Source: an uncultured Erysipelotrichaceae bacterium
GTDB taxonomy: Bacteria > Bacillota_I > Bacilli_A > Erysipelotrichales > Erysipelotrichaceae
DNA: 6,190 nucleotides
Direction: 5' to 3'
Assembly: GCA_937900565.1 (NCBI GenBank)
Contig: CALCFG010000053.1
Location: 1 to 6,190, forward strand
Positions 1 through 6,155 of this stretch are shown here, piece by piece. Positions within the stretch are counted from its first letter, which is position 1; the number at the start of each line of letters is the position of its first letter. Made by a program: the position numbers and the translations under genes. The notes under the pieces were generated by a model. That model was given only the letters and a program-made list of their open reading frames with translations, ran no database searches and was not told the DNA's origin.

Positions 1-602
1 ATTATTATACGCTATTTCTCGTCAAAAATCAACCATTTGTTGTGACAGAGCCATTAGAAAAATTTGATCCCTATATTGCTGCAGTTAATCATGATAATTA
101 TTACAAAAAACAAGATGGATTAACAATGGCTCAACGGGTTAAAAATAATTACGACCATCCTAAAGCATTTGATACTGAATTAATGGTCGAACATATTCAA
201 CAATTAAAACAAGGTCAGTCAATTGAATGCCCACTTTATGATTTTACGATTCATAATCGGAGCTTAAAAAGTATTACAATTGAAAGTAAACCCATCATAT
301 TAGTCGAAGGTATTCTAATTTTACAAGATCCTTCCCTTTATCAATTATTTGATTTAAAAGTTTTTGTGGATACTGATAGTGATGTTAGAATCTTGCGCCG
401 CTTATTACGGGATGTTAAAGAGAGAGGACGTACCATCGAATCGGTCATTGAACAATATTTAACCACTGTTAAGCCAATGCATGAAACATATGTTGAACCA
501 AGCAAGAAAAACGCTGATATTATTATTCCTGAAGGAGGACATAATCAAGCAGCACTCTCTTTACTTGTCCATCATTTACAAAATCATTTACAAAAGCAAT
601 AA
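1..602 (+). CDS. udk: Uridine kinase, 5'-truncated by window edge
   Basis: Uridine/cytidine kinase, a cytosolic enzyme of pyrimidine salvage that phosphorylates uridine and cytidine to UMP and CMP. The frame is open from the window edge (first full codon at base 3), so the GTG at 42 is not the real start; the P-loop must lie upstream. Visible family blocks in order: HDNYYKK (DxYY substrate region), NYDHPKAFD, PLYDFTIHNR, ILVEGIL (Walker B-like), VFVDTDSDVRILRRLLRD, ERGRTIESVIEQY, VKPMHETYVEPSKKNADIIIPEGG. The C-terminus matches the usual family end. About 29 residues precede HDNYY without a P-loop, whereas E. coli Udk has about 24 between GKS and DCYY, so a small N-terminal insertion is likely. 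The gene converges on the - strand operon with 39 bases between the two stop codons. The identity is secure; only the N-terminal end is unseen. Confidence 0.95.
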   Translation, partial: YYTLFLVKNQPFVVTEPLEKFDPYIAAVNHDNYYKKQDGLTMAQRVKNNYDHPKAFDTELMVEHIQQLKQGQSIECPLYDFTIHNRSLKSITIESKPIILVEGILILQDPSLYQLFDLKVFVDTDSDVRILRRLLRDVKERGRTIESVIEQYLTTVKPMHETYVEPSKKNADIIIPEGGHNQAALSLLVHHLQNHLQKQ

Positions 603-610
603 ATTTTTAA

Positions 611-637
611 AAAGCAGTTACCTAATGTAACTGCTTT
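611..637. terminator. Bidirectional intrinsic terminator between converging genes
   Basis: A perfect 10-bp inverted repeat (AAAGCAGTTA at 611-620 and TAACTGCTTT at 628-637) has a 7-base loop. It lies 8 bases after the udk stop and 4 bases after the stop of the - strand lipoprotein gene. On the - strand the stem runs into TTTTTAAAAATTT, a good U-rich tail. On the + strand the tail (ACTATTATTTT) is weaker. It therefore probably ends both the udk transcript and the six-gene - strand run. Confidence 0.85.
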
Positions 638-641
638 ACTA

Positions 642-1295
642 TTATTTTACCGTATCAAATAAGCGTTGATACTCGCTAGCTAACATATCATGATGTTCTT
701 GACTTAATGGTTGCGTTGTATCAATGCTAACACCGCTTAACAATCCCGTATGCGCATCGACAATTTCACCATTGACAATAGCAAATAATGTTGGCACAAA
801 GAAACTCTTTCCACCTTCCCCATCATCTTGATACCAAGCATAAGCTACTTTTTCAAATTCATTCAAAGAGGTTTCATCCGGTCCATAGCCTTCCATATGC
901 ACATTAACATAATACAATGGTTGTTGCATTTGATTACTTAATTCTACAGCCACTGGGAATGCTTCATTACAGAATGCGCAAGTTGGATAGCCATAAAAAA
1001 CTAAACCCGTAAAGTCCGATCCAAAAAACTTCAACGCTTCATTGAAAGTAATCCCTTTAACATAATCACTACTTTCATCTAAGTAATAATATTCACTAAA
1101 ATCAGGCTTATAAACACTGACGTCAACCCCATTGGCATCAACAATCGTGAATTCGATGGGTTTATTATCATTGCTTGAACCAAAATCTACAGTTTCTTGA
1201 GTGGATGTTGGTGTTTGACTAGGTTTGTCTTTTTGTGCACCACATCCAGCAACTAAGATTGCACTGCTTACAATTAACATGAATTTTTTAAACAC
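642..1295 (-). CDS. Thioredoxin-fold lipoprotein with CxxC motif
   Basis: Predicted membrane-anchored thiol-disulfide protein of 217 residues. The N-terminus has Lys3-Lys4, a hydrophobic stretch and the lipobox LVAGC, with Cys18 as the lipidated residue. A Ser/Thr/Gln/Asn-rich linker (about 19-46) follows. The thioredoxin-like core contains FYGYPTCAFC, with the redox pair C106/C109, and a candidate cis-proline in FFVPTLF (P168). This layout resembles the bacteriocin-transport-accessory (PedC-like) and TlpA-like thioredoxin-fold proteins; the substrate is unknown. The start is GTG, chosen because AAGGAG sits 9 bases upstream and because this start keeps the Lys-rich signal n-region; the internal ATG (Met6) would sit 24 bases from that site. 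It is the last gene of the - strand run, 27 bases after the kinase stop, and is followed at once by a terminator. The fold and lipoprotein calls are firm; the partner is unknown. Confidence 0.8.
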   Translation of the reverse strand: MFKKFMLIVSSAILVAGCGAQKDKPSQTPTSTQETVDFGSSNDNKPIEFTIVDANGVDVSVYKPDFSEYYYLDESSDYVKGITFNEALKFFGSDFTGLVFYGYPTCAFCNEAFPVAVELSNQMQQPLYYVNVHMEGYGPDETSLNEFEKVAYAWYQDDGEGGKSFFVPTLFAIVNGEIVDAHTGLLSGVSIDTTQPLSQEHHDMLASEYQRLFDTVK

Positions 1296-1304
1296 TATTT
1301 AAAA

Positions 1305-1310
1305 CTCCTT
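1305..1310 (-). promoter_or_regulatory. Ribosome binding site fixing the GTG start of the lipoprotein
   Basis: AAGGAG on the - strand lies 9 bases before the GTG at 1295. This supports the GTG start over the in-frame ATG at 1280, which would be 24 bases away. Confidence 0.8.
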
Positions 1311-1322
1311 AACTTAAAATAA

Positions 1323-2246
1323 CTATAATTTTTGCAATTCAATTTTTTCAAAAATTGAATTAACATGTTCCCGTGTCGCTAATCCTTTCGAAAATAAAGT
1401 TGCTTGACCACAGGAATTGGCAAAGCGGAAAGATTCTAAAATATCTGGTGAACGCAAAGCATTCATCATAAAACCCGCCAAAATGGAATCATCAAATCCA
1501 ACTCCATTAATGCGATTTTCTGGCAAGTCCACTGAATTAGCCATATATATCCCTTCATCACAGATTAAGGCAGAACGATTTTTATCAAAGGTAATAATGA
1601 CATTTTCTATCGTATCACCTTTCCATTGGCATGCTTTTTCTAAAATTCCGGCTTCATCATGACCGCATTTAAATAAATCCATTGCCTCGTTATGATTAAA
1701 TAAAACTAAAAAAGCACCCACTTCCTTTGCCATTTGACTAACAACTGCATTGGAATCAATTGCCAAACGGACACCTTCTTTATGTAATTGGGTAAATAAA
1801 TCACGCAAAGATGCATGCAAATAGTCATGACAAGATCCACTGAAAATAAATGTATCGCCATCCATTAATCGATTCGTTTTATTAATAAAACGATTAAAAT
1901 CACTATCTGTAATGTATGGCCCTTGTGCATTTATTTCCAAACATTGCTGACCGGTCACTTTAACATTAATGCGGGTATGCCCTTCAATGGTAGTAAAACG
2001 AGGTTCAAGTAAATTATATTTAGCTAATAAAGAAATATAAAATTCTTTCGTAAAACCACCTAAAAATCCCAAAGCTCTACTAGGAACTCCTAAATTATTT
2101 AAAACAATAGAACAGTTAACACCTTTACCACCCGCTTCATAATATTCCATTTCACTGCGATTAATCAATCCACGTCCAATGGTTAATGGTTTATCAAATT
2201 CCATGAAATAATCCAAAGAAGGATTTAAAGTACATGTGTAAATCAT
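1323..2246 (-). CDS. PfkB-family sugar kinase, 1-phosphofructokinase-like, altered active site
   Basis: A 307-residue member of the ribokinase/PfkB family, closest by motif to the 1-phosphofructokinase/tagatose-6-phosphate kinase group (FruK/LacC), which uses ATP to phosphorylate a sugar phosphate. Family features: MIYTCTLNPSLDY at the N-terminus, YYEAGGKGVNCSIVLNNLG (about 35-53), LGFLGGF (59-65), TRINVK (91-96) and a C-terminal SKGLATREHV. Several catalytic motifs deviate. The usual GAGD reads G250-F-D-D253, keeping the likely catalytic Asp but losing the small anion-hole glycine. GSxPxG reads GSCHDYL (137-143). The KPNxxE region reads LFNHNEA (182-188). The nucleotide-site glycine after VSLG is replaced in ITFDKNRSALI. 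The length is normal and no frameshift is seen. The ATG lies one base after the pepT stop, with GAGG inside the end of pepT, so the two genes are probably translationally coupled. The family is sure; the substrate and even catalytic activity are open. Confidence 0.8.
   Translation of the reverse strand: MIYTCTLNPSLDYFMEFDKPLTIGRGLINRSEMEYYEAGGKGVNCSIVLNNLGVPSRALGFLGGFTKEFYISLLAKYNLLEPRFTTIEGHTRINVKVTGQQCLEINAQGPYITDSDFNRFINKTNRLMDGDTFIFSGSCHDYLHASLRDLFTQLHKEGVRLAIDSNAVVSQMAKEVGAFLVLFNHNEAMDLFKCGHDEAGILEKACQWKGDTIENVIITFDKNRSALICDEGIYMANSVDLPENRINGVGFDDSILAGFMMNALRSPDILESFRFANSCGQATLFSKGLATREHVNSIFEKIELQKL
1336..1361. repeat. AT-rich perfect inverted repeat at the 3' end of the kinase gene
   Basis: AATTCAATTTTT (1336-1347) is mirrored by AAAAATTGAATT (1350-1361) with two bases between, so an RNA hairpin of about 11 bp is possible. 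It lies inside the last codons of the kinase gene, just before the lipoprotein gene. No U-run follows on the - strand, so it is not a normal terminator. It may affect mRNA stability, or may be chance in AT-rich coding sequence. Confidence 0.4.
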
Positions 2247-2247
2247 A

Positions 2248-3453
2248 TTAATTACCTCGAATCATTTCAACGATGATATCACACATCGTTTCCATCTCGT
2301 CAACCACAACATATTCATATGGGCCATGACAATTATAATCCCCAGTTCCCAAGTTAGGGCAAGGTAATCCCATAAAAGATAAGTTAGCACCATCAGTACC
2401 ACCGCGAATCTTTTCAAATTGATAGGAAACACCTAAATTTTCATAAGCATCCACTACCCTTTGAACAACTTGTGGATGATCTTTTAAAACAATCTTCATA
2501 TTACGGTATTGATCCGATAACTTTAAATCAATACAATCACCGTATTCAATACGTAACATTTCCACAATTGATTTTAATAATTGCTTTTTTTCTTTAAGCT
2601 TTAGATGATCGTGATCTCTAATAATATAGGTTAATAATGCATGTTCACAATTAGCTTCAATATGATCTAAATGGAAAAATCCTTCGCTACCATCCGTATA
2701 TTGCGGACGTTGTTGTTTTGGTAAATAACTTGCTAACTCCACTGCAATATCAGCTGCATTAACCATTTGATTTTTTGCACTACCTGGATGAATGGAACGT
2801 CCTTTGATTTCAATGACTGCCCGTGATGCATTAAATGTTTCATCAGCAATATAAGTAATATCGCCACCATCTACAGTATAAGCAAAGTCTGCGTCAAAAA
2901 GTTGTACATCAAAATTTTCAGTACCTCTTCCAACTTCTTCATCCGGTGTAAAAGCAATGGATATTTGGCCATGTTTTATGGATGAATCATTAACTAAACG
3001 AGCTAACACCTCCATAATAATGGCAATTCCTGCTTTGTCATCCCCACCCAACAATGTCGTACCATCAGTATGAATAATTGTTTTACCAATGGCATGCGTT
3101 AGCCAAGGGAATTGATCACAATCCAATTGCCGTCCATTAGCCAAACTAATTGGCAACCCATCATAGTTTTCTTTTACAATTGGGTTAACATGTTCACTTT
3201 CATAATCCGCTGTATCCATATGCGCAACTAAGCCAATCTTTTCATTTATAGTTGGATCATTGCTTGCTAATTTTGCATAAACAATCCCTTGTGAAGTTAA
3301 TATTACATCACTTAGTCCCAATTCATTTAATTGAGGAACCAATACATTCTTTGCAAAATCCAATTGAGTGGAAGTACTTGGAGCAGTTAAACTACTTTCA
3401 CTCGAACGTGTATTAAATTGACAATATTTTATAAAATTAGAACGTAAATCCAT
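2248..3453 (-). CDS. pepT: Peptidase T (tripeptide aminopeptidase, M20B)
   Basis: Cytosolic zinc aminopeptidase that removes the N-terminal residue from tripeptides. At 401 residues it has normal family length. The di-metal site of M20 peptidases is complete: LVAHMDTAD (H78, D80), LLGGDDKAG (bridging D138), FTPDEEVGRG (E172 catalytic base, E173 metal), YTVDGG (D195) and CHGPYEYV (H376). The dimerisation-domain motif IHPGSAKNQMVNAAD (about 221-235) and the C-terminal IRGGTDGANLSFMGLPCPNLGTG are also present. I start it at the ATG at 3453, not the in-frame GTG at 3465, because AAGGTGG at 3462-3468 overlaps that GTG and stands 8 bases before the ATG; known PepT proteins also begin near this MDL. 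It is the first gene of the pepT-kinase-lipoprotein unit, with a possible promoter just upstream. Its role would be peptide-derived amino-acid supply, which suits the neighbouring amino-acid importer. Confidence 0.95.
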   Translation of the reverse strand: MDLRSNFIKYCQFNTRSSESSLTAPSTSTQLDFAKNVLVPQLNELGLSDVILTSQGIVYAKLASNDPTINEKIGLVAHMDTADYESEHVNPIVKENYDGLPISLANGRQLDCDQFPWLTHAIGKTIIHTDGTTLLGGDDKAGIAIIMEVLARLVNDSSIKHGQISIAFTPDEEVGRGTENFDVQLFDADFAYTVDGGDITYIADETFNASRAVIEIKGRSIHPGSAKNQMVNAADIAVELASYLPKQQRPQYTDGSEGFFHLDHIEANCEHALLTYIIRDHDHLKLKEKKQLLKSIVEMLRIEYGDCIDLKLSDQYRNMKIVLKDHPQVVQRVVDAYENLGVSYQFEKIRGGTDGANLSFMGLPCPNLGTGDYNCHGPYEYVVVDEMETMCDIIVEMIRGN

Positions 3454-3461
3454 CTTAAATA

Positions 3462-3468
3462 CCACCTT
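3462..3468 (-). promoter_or_regulatory. Ribosome binding site fixing the pepT start
   Basis: AAGGTGG on the - strand lies 8 bases before the ATG at 3453. It overlaps the upstream in-frame GTG (3463-3465), which rules that GTG out as the start. Confidence 0.8.
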
Positions 3469-3476
3469 ATTTCTCT

Positions 3477-3505
3477 ATTTTACACCGAAAACGAATTCCT
3501 ATCGA
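3477..3505 (-). promoter_or_regulatory. Possible sigma-A promoter for pepT
   Basis: On the - strand TCGATA (3505-3500, four of six matches to TTGACA) is 17 bases from TAAAAT (3482-3477, five of six matches to TATAAT). Transcription would start near 3470, giving a leader of under 20 bases. No convincing terminator separates the ATPase gene from pepT, so read-through from the transporter operon is also possible. The -35 match is weak. Confidence 0.4.
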
Positions 3506-3539
3506 AAATAGAATGAATTATGTGACAGATAAGAAAAAT

Positions 3540-4283
3540 CTAACTATGCAATGTAAGTCGATAACGTGCTAGAAATTGATTTAAATTTACATTGTCGCAT
3601 TTATTAAAGATATAATCACTACTACCTTGCGCTTCAATAACACCTTGATGCATAAAAACAATTTTATCCGATACATCATGAGCAAATTGCATTTCATGAG
3701 TCACAATAACCATTGTAATTCCACCTTTAGCTACACTTTGAATAACTTGCAATACTTCATTAACCATTAATGGATCAAGAGCACTGGTTGGTTCATCAAA
3801 CAAAATAACATTAGGATCCATTGCCAACGATCTGGCTATGGCAACACGTTGTTTTTGACCTCCAGATAGTATATTGACAGAACTATTGGCAAAAGCTTCC
3901 AATCCCACTTTTTTTAATAACTCTAATGCCTTTTCTTGAGCTTCTGTTTTATCCTTTTTTAATACTTTCATCGGCGCAAACATACAGTTTTGTAATACAG
4001 TCATATTATTAAATAGATTAAAATTTTGAAAAACCATATTAACTTTAGAGCGATAATTTCTTACATCATATCCATGTTCTAAAATATTATTACCTTGATA
4101 AATTATAGTACCTGAGTCATAGTTTTCCAATAAATTAATGCAACGCAATAACGTGGACTTTCCGCTACCAGAGGCGCCAATTATACTGACTACTTGGTTT
4201 TCTTCGATTGATAAATCAATACCTTTTAACACTTCCAAGTTATTAAACGATTTTGTTAATTGATTAATTTCGATTAATGCCAT
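3540..4283 (-). CDS. Amino-acid ABC transporter ATPase (predicted lysine uptake)
   Basis: Cytoplasmic ATPase of a polar-amino-acid importer (GlnQ/HisP class); it would power the permease encoded just upstream. At 247 residues it has family-typical length. Motifs: Walker A GASGSGKST (36-44), Q-loop VFQNFNLF (Q86), signature LSGGQKQR (139-146), Walker B VILFDEPTSALD (D163, E164) and H-loop VTHEM (H196). All key residues are present, so it should be active. The start is ATG at 4283, with AAGGAG five bases upstream (4289-4294); the longer frame opens with a TTG that has no such site and adds eight residues absent from the family. The permease stop is 14 bases upstream. It is the last gene of the riboswitch-controlled operon. 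The lysine assignment comes only from the riboswitch, since the ATPase itself does not set substrate. Confidence 0.93.
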   Translation of the reverse strand: MALIEINQLTKSFNNLEVLKGIDLSIEENQVVSIIGASGSGKSTLLRCINLLENYDSGTIIYQGNNILEHGYDVRNYRSKVNMVFQNFNLFNNMTVLQNCMFAPMKVLKKDKTEAQEKALELLKKVGLEAFANSSVNILSGGQKQRVAIARSLAMDPNVILFDEPTSALDPLMVNEVLQVIQSVAKGGITMVIVTHEMQFAHDVSDKIVFMHQGVIEAQGSSDYIFNKCDNVNLNQFLARYRLTLHS

Positions 4284-4297
4284 AATAACTCCTTCAT

Positions 4298-5026
4298 TTA
4301 CGCACAATAATCCATACCAGATGGTTTGTTGTTATTCGTTAATCTTCGCTCCATCGCGTTTAATATCCACGTGGCAACACTAGTCAACACCAAATAAATT
4401 AATGCTGAAATAAAGTAAGTTTCAATGTAACGAAAGTTGCTCCCGGCAATGGAACTTGTTTGAAAGAACAATTCGGTTACCGATAGTACATTTAACATCG
4501 AACTATCTTTAATATTAACAATCAATTGATTTCCAATGGAAGGAAAACTATTAACAATAGCTTGAGGTAAAACAATATGAACTAATGTTTGAAAGCTAGA
4601 AAGACCTAATGAATCCGCTGCCTCTTTTTGACCAAAATCGACAGATTGAATGCCCGAGCGAATAATTTCTGCCATATATGCACCAGTATTAATGGAAATA
4701 ATCCATAATCCTGCCTCCAATCCATTCCAACCAACCAATGGTTTTAATAAATAATAAAAGAATAAGGCTTGCACCATCATTGGTGTACCACGTAATATCC
4801 AAATATAAAATTCAGTGAACAGATTCCCTAAGTATTTAAAAAAACGAATTATGGGACGGTCATAATAATTAATGGATAATGATCGAATCCCACCTAAAAT
4901 TAATCCAATCAACAAGCCAAAAAAAGTACCAACCAAAGCATAAACAATGGTAATGACTACACCGTGCATAAATAACGGTGCATTTTTTGTAAAGATAGAT
5001 AAAACTTTTGTAAAATCAATACGCAT
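4298..5026 (-). CDS. Amino-acid ABC transporter permease (predicted lysine uptake)
   Basis: Integral membrane permease of the His/Glu/Gln/Arg/opine (HisM/GlnP) family, 242 residues. Hydrophobic segments are visible at about 18-48, 82-98, 104-121, 160-185 (moderate) and 202-222. The EAA loop that contacts the ATPase is clear: GQKEAADSLGLSSF followed by LPQA (132-156). The family motif ILRGTPMMVQ is at 77-86. A single permease gene suggests a homodimer. The start is ATG at 5026, one base after the stop of the binding-protein gene. AAGGGG (5033-5038), inside that gene's last codons, lies six bases upstream, so translation is probably coupled. The alternative TTG seven codons upstream lies within the previous gene and has no supporting site. 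Substrate specificity is inferred from the lysine riboswitch. Confidence 0.93.
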   Translation of the reverse strand: MRIDFTKVLSIFTKNAPLFMHGVVITIVYALVGTFFGLLIGLILGGIRSLSINYYDRPIIRFFKYLGNLFTEFYIWILRGTPMMVQALFFYYLLKPLVGWNGLEAGLWIISINTGAYMAEIIRSGIQSVDFGQKEAADSLGLSSFQTLVHIVLPQAIVNSFPSIGNQLIVNIKDSSMLNVLSVTELFFQTSSIAGSNFRYIETYFISALIYLVLTSVATWILNAMERRLTNNNKPSGMDYCA

Positions 5027-5027
5027 T

Positions 5028-5846
5028 TTATTCCCCTTGATTTGCAATGGATTGTTCCATCATCGCTAAACGTGTAGATTCATCTAATTTTTGCAATGCA
5101 TCTTCGACTGCATTGAAAAATTCATTACCACGACTTCCTTCCTTTAATCCAATAGAAACACTAGTATCACAATCAAATCCATTACCCTCAGTAAATGATA
5201 AAATCATTAAATCAGGATTAGCTGCTACGATTCCATTTGCAACTGCTAGTTCCGCGGTAATCGCGTCCACATCATTGGCTTGCAATGCTACTACCATTTC
5301 TGGATAAGTAGCTTTCGGTGTTACATGATTAACACCGTCTATTTGATCAATCACAGTATCATAATTCGTATTTAACTGCCCGATTACATTTTTTCCATTA
5401 AAGTCTTGAATGGATGTATAACTCGCTTGCTCACTATCTTTTCTTACGATCATCACCATTCCATGGGAATCATAATAAGCACTTGTAAAATCAATACCTT
5501 CTTCACGTTGCTCATCCGCTGTCATTCCTGCAATTATGGCATCAATTTCGCCAGCTTCTAACGCTACACCTAACCCATTCCATGCCATCTTTTTAACTTC
5601 TAATGTTTGGCCCAATTCATCCGCAATGTATTGAGCTACCATCACATCATAGCCATCGCAATATCCACCATCAATTTTTACAGCACTTTCACTATCGCTA
5701 TTGGATTGATAATTAAATGGCGGATAACCACATTCCATTCCCACCGTAAATGTAGTGTCTTCACCAGTGTTGGATGGTTCACTCGTATTGCTACATCCTG
5801 CTAAACACGTCATTGTTGCTAAAATAGCTAAGTAAGTTCTTTTCAT
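5028..5846 (-). CDS. Amino-acid-binding lipoprotein of ABC importer (predicted lysine)
   Basis: Solute-binding protein (SBP family 3) anchored outside the membrane, delivering an amino acid to the permease. At 272 residues it has a signal peptide (Lys2-Arg3, hydrophobic core) and the lipobox LAGC with lipidated Cys18. Family motifs: FTVGMECGYPPFNY (33-46), GGYCDGYDVMVAQYIADELG (60-79), WNGLGVALEAGEIDAIIAGMT (89-109), then R114 and IDFTSAYY; R114 is the usual ligand-carboxylate arginine. The QLNTNYDTVIDQI block (157-169) marks the second-lobe entry. The mature part has three further cysteines (C39, C63, C226), more than most relatives. The ATG has AAAGGAG seven bases upstream. It is the first gene after the lysine riboswitch. 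Protein motifs alone say only 'polar amino acid'; lysine is inferred from the leader RNA. Confidence 0.93.
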   Translation of the reverse strand: MKRTYLAILATMTCLAGCSNTSEPSNTGEDTTFTVGMECGYPPFNYQSNSDSESAVKIDGGYCDGYDVMVAQYIADELGQTLEVKKMAWNGLGVALEAGEIDAIIAGMTADEQREEGIDFTSAYYDSHGMVMIVRKDSEQASYTSIQDFNGKNVIGQLNTNYDTVIDQIDGVNHVTPKATYPEMVVALQANDVDAITAELAVANGIVAANPDLMILSFTEGNGFDCDTSVSIGLKEGSRGNEFFNAVEDALQKLDESTRLAMMEQSIANQGE

Positions 5847-5860
5847 ATTATTTCTCCTTT

Positions 5861-5896
5861 AAATATAAAAATAAATCATATGCTATAACATATGAT
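5861..5896 (-). terminator. Riboswitch-controlled intrinsic terminator
   Basis: On the - strand ATCATATG (5896-5889), a six-base loop and CATATGAT (5882-5875) form an 8-bp stem, followed by TTATTTTTATATTT up to the ribosome binding site at 5854-5860. The stem has only two G-C pairs but can be extended by G-U and A-U pairs. It is the OFF structure of the lysine riboswitch leader. Confidence 0.75.
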
Positions 5897-5916
5897 CCAC
5901 TTACCTATGCCATAGC
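5882..5916 (-). promoter_or_regulatory. Antiterminator hairpin of the lysine riboswitch
   Basis: GCTATGGCATA (5916-5906) pairs with TATGTTATAGC (5892-5882) over 11 pairs, two of them G-U, across a 13-base loop. The 5' arm contains the P1 3' strand of the aptamer (CTAT, 5915-5912), and the 3' arm uses the terminator loop and half of its first arm. The pairing therefore excludes both lysine-bound P1 and the terminator. It is the predicted ON state at low lysine. Confidence 0.65.
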
Positions 5917-6063
5917 TCCACTACTGAAAGTAGGAGTGTTATTGGTATTTCCAATAACCCCATAGTATATATTTGCCAATATATCCATTCGGCGATGGTT
6001 GCCTTTCATTTACTTCTTCGCTCGCCAGCTCCATAAATTACTTTTCTGCATCGCTACCTCTAT
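5912..6063 (-). promoter_or_regulatory. Lysine riboswitch (L-box) aptamer
   Basis: A leader RNA that binds L-lysine and switches transcription of the downstream transporter genes. Conserved L-box blocks on the - strand: ATAGAGGTAGCGA (6063-6051), AAAAGTA (6045-6039), TGAAAGG (6008-6002), TCGCCGAA (5995-5988) and TGGAGCTAT (5920-5912). The layout matches the B. subtilis lysC leader as I recall it. Hand folding gives five helices: P1 ATAG/CTAT; P2 GCGATG/CATCGC (6054-6049 with 5997-5992) plus an upper arm; P3 5988-5978 with 5973-5962, loop GGCA; P4 GTTATTGG/CCAATAAC (5958-5951 with 5945-5938); P5 CTACT/AGTAG (5933-5929 with 5925-5921) plus CTC/GAG. Downstream antiterminator and terminator elements complete an OFF switch. 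P1 is unusually short. Confidence 0.9.
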
Positions 6064-6083
6064 TAATTTATTTTATGGGTATT

Positions 6084-6111
6084 ATTTAATCATGAAAAAA
6101 TAAAAAGTCAA
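6084..6111 (-). promoter_or_regulatory. Sigma-A promoter of the lysine transporter operon
   Basis: On the - strand TTGACT (6111-6106, five of six matches to the -35 consensus) is 16 bases from TTAAAT (6089-6084). A TG one base before the -10 (6092-6091) makes it an extended -10 site. Transcription would begin near 6077, about 14 bases before the aptamer, giving a leader of roughly 230 bases. Confidence 0.7.
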
Positions 6112-6155
6112 TAATAAATCACAAACTTTATTAATACCTGAATTAGAAATCTAAG

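Noticed and set aside
42..44. GTG at 42 as the start of udk
   Set aside because: The frame stays open to the window edge, and a start here would leave out the P-loop essential to the kinase.
1417..1662. Open frame on the + strand inside the kinase gene
   Set aside because: It is antisense to a well-supported PfkB-family gene, has no ribosome binding site I could see and resembles no family I know.
3466..3539. Terminator between the ATPase gene and pepT
   Set aside because: Only a 4-bp CTAT/ATAG stem and a T-rich stretch directly after the stop were found; there is no hairpin followed by a U-run.
5047..5307. Open frame on the + strand inside the binding-protein gene
   Set aside because: It is antisense to a clear SBP family 3 gene; low-complexity Ser/Ala/Thr-rich translation is typical of a shadow frame.
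5607..5804. Second open frame on the + strand inside the binding-protein gene
   Set aside because: Antisense shadow of the signal peptide and first lobe of the binding protein, with no supporting start site.
5861..6063. T-box or SAM riboswitch as the identity of the leader
   Set aside because: No T-box core (AGGGTGG...ACCGCG) is present, and the SAM-I blocks are missing. The TGAAAGG and TCGCCGAA blocks fit the lysine class.
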